Assembly: GCA_044359525.1 (NCBI GenBank)
Contig: JBIKLY010000047.1
Location: forward strand, 1-27,504
Reading direction: 5' to 3'
DNA from: CAJBIL01 sp044359525
GTDB lineage: Bacteria > Pseudomonadota > Gammaproteobacteria > Burkholderiales > Rhodocyclaceae
DNA length: 27,504 bases
Positions 23,535-27,504 of this stretch are shown piece after piece. The position numbers and the translations under genes were made by a program. How positions within the stretch are numbered: position 1 is the stretch's first letter; each line of letters starts with the position of its first letter. The notes under the pieces are model-generated. The model had not been told where the DNA came from. It ran no database searches and worked only from the letters and a program-made list of their open reading frames with translations.

Positions 23535-24087
23535 CCGGACCCTCTCCTGCCAGCCACTCCTGCAGCGGCATCACCGCCGCCGGCTGACCATTGTCAAAAT
23601 ACCAGCTATCCACCACATAGCGTTGCTGCTCGCCCGCCAAGCTCTGCGAATCCTCGATCTGCGCTGAATAGTGAGCAAAAACAAGAAAATTCATCCGCAG
23701 AACCGGCTCAAGAACACGATGAAAGCGCAGCCAGCCCTGCCGTTCAAACAAACGCAGCAAGCGCGTTGTCGTTGTTGCATGGTCAATGCAATCCATCCGG
23801 CCATCCACGCCGTCGTCGGCATAGTTACCGCCACGATCCACCCGAATCGGCGTCTGTTGCCCGGCCCAGCCGAGCATCCAGCCTACCGCGACACCGAGCA
23901 GCGCCCGCTCGTGTGCATCGCTCCGCGCATCCAGAAGCAGATCGCGCACCCGACCTAACTGCACGTCGGAAAAAACCACATCGTCTTCCGCCAAGCAGCC
24001 ATAGTTGTAGCAGACACGGATCTTCTCGCTGGCGCCAGCCGGTACGCTGACGGCAAAGATCAGCGGCAGAACGGCCAGCCACCTCAT
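23521..24087 (-). CDS. Exported protein, predicted transglutaminase-like cysteine peptidase fold
   Basis: This 188-residue protein has a signal peptide (cleavage near AGAS, 17-20), so it is probably periplasmic. I do not recognise a named family. GRMDCIDHATTTTRLLR (97-113) resembles the GDCEDYA helix that carries the catalytic cysteine in transglutaminase-like peptidases such as LapG. H139 (FAHYSAQIED) and D160 (YVVDSWYF) follow at spacings of 39 and 21, close to those of that family. Two further cysteines near the N-terminus (26 and 31) could form a disulfide. It overlaps nudJ by ATGA and mnmA by 14 bases, which binds it tightly to cytosolic RNA/nucleotide genes, an odd pairing. Enzyme activity is a prediction only. 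Confidence 0.7.
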   Translation of the reverse strand: MRWLAVLPLIFAVSVPAGASEKIRVCYNYGCLAEDDVVFSDVQLGRVRDLLLDARSDAHERALLGVAVGWMLGWAGQQTPIRVDRGGNYADDGVDGRMDCIDHATTTTRLLRLFERQGWLRFHRVLEPVLRMNFLVFAHYSAQIEDSQSLAGEQQRYVVDSWYFDNGQPAAVMPLQEWLAGEGPDVDE

Positions 24088-24530
24088 GCGTAATGCGTCA
24101 GAAAATCAAGTGGGTAACGTTTACCCGCCAGCCAGTCGTCGATGCAACGCAGGACCAGCGGGCTGCGGTGACGCGGCGCCAGCTGGCGGATTTCATCCAG
24201 CGTCAACCAAGGTGCAGCGATAATTCCCTCATCCAGTTGCCGCGCCGCATCGTGGCCGGTAATCTCGCCACCAAAGGCAAAACGCAGGTAGGTCACATCC
24301 TTCGCCTCATTGCGCCAGTTGTAAACGCCAACCAGATACTGCGGTGAGAACGTGTGGGCGGTCTCTTCAAGCGTCTCGCGAATCACCGCATCGACCAGCG
24401 ACTCACGGCATTCGAGATGACCAGCCGGCTGGTTGTAGCGGATACCGTCATCGGTTTCCTCTTCGACCAGCAAAAACCTGCCGTCGCACTCAAGTACCGC
24501 AGCAACGGTAACGTTCGGTTTCCAGACCAT
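24084..24530 (-). CDS. nudJ: Nudix hydrolase NudJ
   Basis: This is a cytosolic Nudix hydrolase of 148 residues. In E. coli NudJ removes phosphate from thiamine diphosphate precursors (HMP-PP) and nucleoside di/triphosphates. The Nudix box is intact: G37, E43, R51, E52, E55 and E56 in GHLECRESLVDAVIRETLEET. The N-terminus KPNVTVAAVLECDGRFLLVEE and the PAGHLE segment match NudJ. It is the first gene of the minus-strand operon and is followed by an ATGA overlap with the exported protein gene. The promoter probably lies in the 105-base gap shared with ilvE. Confidence 0.92.
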   Translation of the reverse strand: MVWKPNVTVAAVLECDGRFLLVEEETDDGIRYNQPAGHLECRESLVDAVIRETLEETAHTFSPQYLVGVYNWRNEAKDVTYLRFAFGGEITGHDAARQLDEGIIAAPWLTLDEIRQLAPRHRSPLVLRCIDDWLAGKRYPLDFLTHYA

Positions 24531-24564
24531 GGGACAAGCCTTGGCAGCAGGGCAAAGGCGCTAT

Positions 24565-24599
24565 TTTACCGCCAACTCGGTAGCGAAATCGGCTAGAAT
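24565..24599. promoter_or_regulatory. Divergent promoter region nudJ / ilvE
   Basis: On the plus strand TAGAAT (24594-24599) is a good -10 about 37 bases before the ilvE start. On the minus strand TAAAAT, within GGTAAAATAG (plus-strand 24563-24572), is a good -10 for nudJ. Neither has a clear -35. Hexamers of this sort 30-40 bases before a start are usual here. Confidence 0.4.
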
Positions 24600-24635
24600 T
24601 TCGCTTTCAAAATTGTGGTGAGCGGAGAGAAAACC

Positions 24636-25556
24636 ATGTCCATGTCAGATCGCGATGGCTTCATTTGGCACGACGGCAAGCTGGTGCCGTGGCGCGACGC
24701 AACCACGCACGTACTGACCCACACCCTGCACTACGGCATGGGTGTTTTCGAGGGCATACGCGCCTACAAGGCGGAAAAGGGCACGGCCATCTTCCGCCTC
24801 AACGAGCACATCGACCGCCTGTTCAATTCGGCCTACATCTTCCAGATGAAAATGCCGTACGACAAGGAAACACTGAGCGAAGCGCACAAGGAAGTGGTGC
24901 GCAGCAACAAGCTCGAATCCTGCTATATCCGCCCGATCGTGTTCTACGGTTCGGAAGCGATGGGCATTGCCGCTACTGCTGTCAGCACGCACGTTGCCGT
25001 TGCTGCCTGGCCGTGGGGCGCTTATCTCGGCGCCGAGGGCATGGAAAAAGGCATTCGCGTCAAAACATCCTCTTTCACCCGCCATCACGTGAATATCAAC
25101 ATGTGCCGTTCGAAGTCGGTCGGCACCTATACCAACTCGATCCTCGCGCATCAGGAAGTCGCCCATGACGGCTACGACGAGGCGCTGCTGCTCGACGTCG
25201 ACGGCTACGTGGCCGAAGGTGCGGGCGAGAACGTCTTCATCGTCAAGCACGGCAAACTGTACACGCCGGATCTCACGTCCTGCCTCGAAGGCATTACGCG
25301 CGCCTCGGTCCTGACGCTGGCCGACGAGCTCGGCCTCAAGGTGATCGAGAAGCGCATCACACGCGACGAAGTCTATTGTGCCGACGAAGCTTTCTTCACC
25401 GGCACCGCCGCTGAAGTGACGCCGATCCGCGAACTCGACAACCGGCAGATTGGCGCCGGCCGGCGCGGCCCGATTACGACACAGTTACAGAGCCTGTTCT
25501 TCGACTGCGTCAACGGCCGCGTGCCGGCGCATGAAGACTGGCTCACTTACGTTTAA
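24636..25556 (+). CDS. ilvE: Branched-chain amino acid aminotransferase
   Basis: IlvE is a PLP enzyme that makes or breaks down leucine, isoleucine and valine by transfer of the amino group with glutamate/2-oxoglutarate. The 306 residues are fold-type IV, with LHYGMGVFEGIRAY at the N-terminus, PLP lysine K160 (CRSKSVGTYTNS), GYVAEGAGENVFIV and ADEAFFTGTAAEVTPIRELD. ATG 24636 was chosen because GGAG lies eight bases upstream and it places the lysine at 160 as in E. coli. Upstream in-frame GTG 24615 lacks support. Repeat element D begins two bases after the stop codon. Confidence 0.96.
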   Translation: MSMSDRDGFIWHDGKLVPWRDATTHVLTHTLHYGMGVFEGIRAYKAEKGTAIFRLNEHIDRLFNSAYIFQMKMPYDKETLSEAHKEVVRSNKLESCYIRPIVFYGSEAMGIAATAVSTHVAVAAWPWGAYLGAEGMEKGIRVKTSSFTRHHVNINMCRSKSVGTYTNSILAHQEVAHDGYDEALLLDVDGYVAEGAGENVFIVKHGKLYTPDLTSCLEGITRASVLTLADELGLKVIEKRITRDEVYCADEAFFTGTAAEVTPIRELDNRQIGAGRRGPITTQLQSLFFDCVNGRVPAHEDWLTYV

Positions 25557-25558
25557 CG

Positions 25559-25690
25559 ACAAAGATTAAATCTTCACCACCAAGGCACCAAGATCACCAA
25601 GACGCACCAAGAAATACAAGGCTTTTATCCCGGAAGTTTTTACCTTGGTGAAACTTGGTGCCCTTGGTGCCTTGGTGGTTCGCTCTTTGT
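25559..25690. repeat. Heptamer inverted-repeat element D (complete)
   Basis: The left arm has four CACCAAG starting at 25578, 25586, 25595 and 25605. The right arm has four CTTGGTG starting at 25644, 25654, 25663 and 25671. Intervals are 8-9-10 and 10-9-8, an exact mirror, around a 32-base centre that is not itself palindromic. An outer pair ACAAAGA (25559-25565) and TCTTTGT (25684-25690) closes it. It fills most of the gap between ilvE and the zinc-finger gene. All eight heptamers are identical, yet the spacer bases between them differ. Confidence 0.93.
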
Positions 25691-25737
25691 CTTTGCCTGA
25701 CTTCCCCGTTCAACTTCAAATCGCAAGGCTCCGCATC

Positions 25738-25932
25738 ATGACCGACAACACTACCAAGACCATCGAAGTGACTGCGCATGACCTGCCGCTGCACTGCCCG
25801 ATGCCCGGCGCAGCAGCCTGGTCGGGGCATCCGCGCGTTTTTCTCGACGTTACGCACAGCGGCGACGTCGTCTGCCCGTACTGCAGTGCGCACTATGTCT
25901 TCAAGGGCGAGCTGCCCAAGGGACACCACTGA
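25738..25932 (+). CDS. CHCC zinc-finger domain protein
   Basis: This small protein of 64 residues has the zf-CHCC zinc ligands C20, H31, C46 and C49 (LHCP, GHPRVFLD, VVCPYCSAHY). The same domain occurs in the NDUFS6 subunit of mitochondrial complex I and in short bacterial proteins of unknown role. ATG 25738 gives the normal N-terminus (TIEVTAHDLPLHCP); AAGG is about nine bases upstream. The gene commonly sits between ilvE and waaF in betaproteobacteria, as here. Function is not established. Confidence 0.9.
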   Translation: MTDNTTKTIEVTAHDLPLHCPMPGAAAWSGHPRVFLDVTHSGDVVCPYCSAHYVFKGELPKGHH

Positions 25933-25977
25933 GTTTCGCCGGCTGCCGGACCCCGGTAGCCGCCTGAGCTCTGCACC

Positions 25978-26994
25978 ATGAAAGCCTTGATCGTCGCCCC
26001 CGCCTGGATTGGCGACACCGTGCTGGCTCACCCCCTGTTCATGCGTCTGCACGAACACCTTCCCGGCCTGCAACTCGACGCGCTGGCACCGCGCTGGGTC
26101 GCCCCGGTGCTCGAACGCATGCCGGAAATCACGCAGATCATCGACAGCCCGTTCGCGCACGGCGAGCTCTCGCTGAAAGCCCGCCACCGCCTTGCCCGCC
26201 AGTTGTCACAGGCCGGTTACCAGCGCGCCTACATTCTGCCAAACTCAATCAAATCAGCACTGATTCCCTTCTTTGCCGGTATTCCCGAGCGCATCGGCTT
26301 CATCGGCGAATCGCGCTACGGCCTGCTCAATCGCCGCCATACGCTCGACAAAATTGCACTACCGCAAATGGCCGAACGCTTCGCGCAGCTTGCCGAAAAA
26401 CCCGGTGCACCGCTGCCACGACCCTTGCCCTTGCCGCGCCTGTCGTCGAGCGACGCGCAACAGGCGGCGACCCGTGCGGCCCTCGGCATCGAGCAGCCAC
26501 AAAAGCTCGCGGTCTTCTGCCCCGGTGCCGAGTACGGCCCGGCCAAACGCTGGCCAGCACATCATTTCGCGACACTGGCCAGCGAACTGGCGCAGCGTGG
26601 CTACACCATCTGGCTGCTGGGCTCACCAAAGGATCGGGAAGTCGGCGACGAAATTCTTGCCCTGGCCAAACCCGGCGCACCACTGCGCAACCTGTGCGGC
26701 AACACCTCGCTGACGCAGGCCATCGACCTGATCGCCAGTGCTGAATTCATCGTCTGCAATGACTCCGGCCTGATGCACGTCGCGGCAGCGCTGGGCCGGC
26801 CGCTGATCGCGCTCTACGGCTCCTCGTCACCCGGTTTCACACCACCGCTCTCGGCATTGGCGCAGATCATCAGCCTCAAGCTCGACTGCAGCCCCTGCTT
26901 CAAACGCGAGTGCCCGCTCGGCCATCTCGACTGTCTGAACAAGATCGAAGCCCAACAGGTGCTCGACGCCTGCCTCGCGAAAGCCATCGAATGA
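25978..26994 (+). CDS. waaF: LPS heptosyltransferase II
   Basis: WaaF adds the second L-glycero-D-manno-heptose to the lipopolysaccharide inner core from ADP-heptose, at the cytosolic face of the inner membrane. The 338 residues form a GT9-type two-domain glycosyltransferase. Seen are PAWIGDTVLAHPLF (8-21), CPGAEYGPAKRWPAHHF (about 180-196), LCGNTSLTQAIDLI, NDSGLMHVAAALGRP (from 261) and YGSSSPGFTPP. A cysteine-rich tail CSPCFKRECPLGHLDCL is typical of WaaF. It starts 45 bases after the zinc-finger gene and its stop overlaps the next start (ATGA). Confidence 0.95.
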   Translation: MKALIVAPAWIGDTVLAHPLFMRLHEHLPGLQLDALAPRWVAPVLERMPEITQIIDSPFAHGELSLKARHRLARQLSQAGYQRAYILPNSIKSALIPFFAGIPERIGFIGESRYGLLNRRHTLDKIALPQMAERFAQLAEKPGAPLPRPLPLPRLSSSDAQQAATRAALGIEQPQKLAVFCPGAEYGPAKRWPAHHFATLASELAQRGYTIWLLGSPKDREVGDEILALAKPGAPLRNLCGNTSLTQAIDLIASAEFIVCNDSGLMHVAAALGRPLIALYGSSSPGFTPPLSALAQIISLKLDCSPCFKRECPLGHLDCLNKIEAQQVLDACLAKAIE

Positions 26995-27434
26995 GCGTGA
27001 TTTTTGCCAGCGCCGAAGATGTCGAAAACGCTTTTTACGAAGCCATCGCCCACGCCAACCTTGAAGCACTGATGAACGTCTGGGCCGACGATGAAGAAAT
27101 CATCTGCATTCACCCGACCGGCCAGCGCCTGCGCGGCGCGGCGGCGATCCGCGAAAGCTGGCGCACCATCTTTGCCAACAACCCGCAGCTGACCGTACGC
27201 ATCACGCACAGCATCCACTGGAACAGCATGCTGCTCAGCGTGCATAGCGTCGTCGAGACCCTCTATCTCGGCAACGAGCCAACACCGCACGGCCCCATGC
27301 TGGCGACCAATGTTTTCCAGCGCGGCGCCAGTGGCTGGCGCTTGCTCTCGCACCACTGCTCAAGCGCCGCCGAAAACACCCAGGAGACGGCTGGTAACGA
27401 ACGGCCAAATGGCGCCTCGCGGACACTGCATTGA
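26991..27434 (+). CDS. SnoaL/NTF2-like protein
   Basis: This 147-residue protein has the NTF2-like cone fold pattern: an N-terminal helix (SAEDVENAFYEAIAHANLEALMNVW), then DDEEIICIHPTGQRLRGAAAIRESWRTIF, then strands ending GWRLLSHHCS. Proteins of this SnoaL-like type are ketosteroid-isomerase relatives of mostly unknown function. The last 20 or so residues are polar and look disordered. It overlaps waaF by four bases (ATGA) and the next gene by four (TTGA), so all three are probably translated together. Confidence 0.85.
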   Translation: MSVIFASAEDVENAFYEAIAHANLEALMNVWADDEEIICIHPTGQRLRGAAAIRESWRTIFANNPQLTVRITHSIHWNSMLLSVHSVVETLYLGNEPTPHGPMLATNVFQRGASGWRLLSHHCSSAAENTQETAGNERPNGASRTLH

Positions 27435-27504
27435 TCCGCTACCGCCCACCGAAGTGGCTTCCCGGTGGTCACGCCCAAACCATCTACCCGCTGCTGATCA
27501 AACC
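27431..27504 (+). CDS. YheT-like alpha/beta hydrolase, N-terminal fragment (cut by window edge)
   Basis: Twenty-four codons are visible from a TTG start that overlaps the previous stop (TTGA). They read IRYRPPKWLPGGHAQTIYPL, matching the N-terminal signature of YheT/UPF0017 esterase-like hydrolases (PPxWLPGGHxQTIYP). The catalytic part lies outside the window. The use of TTG is inferred from the overlap and the lack of another start; the true start could be further on only if the signature were lost. Confidence 0.75.
   Translation, partial: MIRYRPPKWLPGGHAQTIYPLLIK

Noticed and set aside
13185..25690. CRISPR array as an explanation of the short repeats
   Set aside because: Repeat units are 7 bases with 1-4 base spacers and occur in opposing arms. 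There are no 20-40 base repeats with unique spacers and no cas genes.
1..27504. tRNA, rRNA, riboswitch or insertion sequence
   Set aside because: The gaps between genes were read and show no cloverleaf, rRNA segment or known riboswitch core, and no transposase-like protein is encoded. A covariance-model scan could still find a small RNA.

Overview
The window is about 27.5 kb of high-GC, gene-dense chromosome. It most likely comes from a betaproteobacterium of the Rhodocyclales type (Dechloromonas/Azonexus-like). This is inferred from gene order and protein style: queA-tgt-yajC-secD-secF, ilvE followed by a CHCC zinc-finger gene and waaF, a 1.6-kilo-residue NAD-glutamate dehydrogenase, and a membrane PAS-GGDEF-EAL protein. 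No rRNA, tRNA, CRISPR array, phage gene or insertion sequence was seen. No stretch over 300 bases lacks a gene.

Layout. (1) 120-6443, plus strand: queuosine genes queA and tgt, then yajC-secD-secF for protein export. A VapBC-type toxin-antitoxin pair sits between queA and tgt. (2) 6464-6500: a perfect 16-bp bidirectional terminator. (3) 6532-8541, minus strand: purB, a zinc-ribbon membrane protein and a small conserved protein, in one tight operon. (4) 8657-10359, plus strand: a YibF-like glutathione transferase with its terminator, then a CorA-family metal transporter. (5) 10337-18131, minus strand: the GGDEF/EAL protein and NAD-glutamate dehydrogenase. (6) 18222-19355, plus strand: an orphan periplasmic amino-acid-binding protein, divergent from the dehydrogenase. 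(7) 19352-22297, minus strand: a three-gene operon of a flippase-like membrane protein, a DprE1-like flavoenzyme and a DprE2-like reductase, the pair that makes polyprenyl-phospho-arabinose in mycobacteria. (8) 22422-24530, minus strand: nudJ, a predicted exported transglutaminase-like protein, and mnmA. (9) 24636-27504, plus strand: ilvE, a CHCC zinc-finger protein, waaF, a SnoaL-like protein and the start of a YheT-like hydrolase.

The most unusual signal is not a gene. Four intergenic gaps carry long inverted repeats with one shared plan: each arm is four copies of a heptamer (CGCAGAG, CACRGAG or CACCAAG, depending on the element) separated by 1-4 bases. The complete ones have eight heptamers, four in each orientation, around a 19-32 base centre. 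Heptamer sequence differs between elements, but the architecture and near mirror-symmetric spacing are kept (8-9-10/10-9-8 in the clearest case). The three complete copies all lie just after a stop codon and before a co-directional gene. They look like a family of structured 3' elements whose architecture is conserved more than their sequence.

Other points of interest are the toxin-antitoxin pair inside a housekeeping operon with a candidate operator, the Gram-negative DprE1/DprE2/flippase cluster, and the cysteine-peptidase-like gene coupled to nudJ and mnmA.
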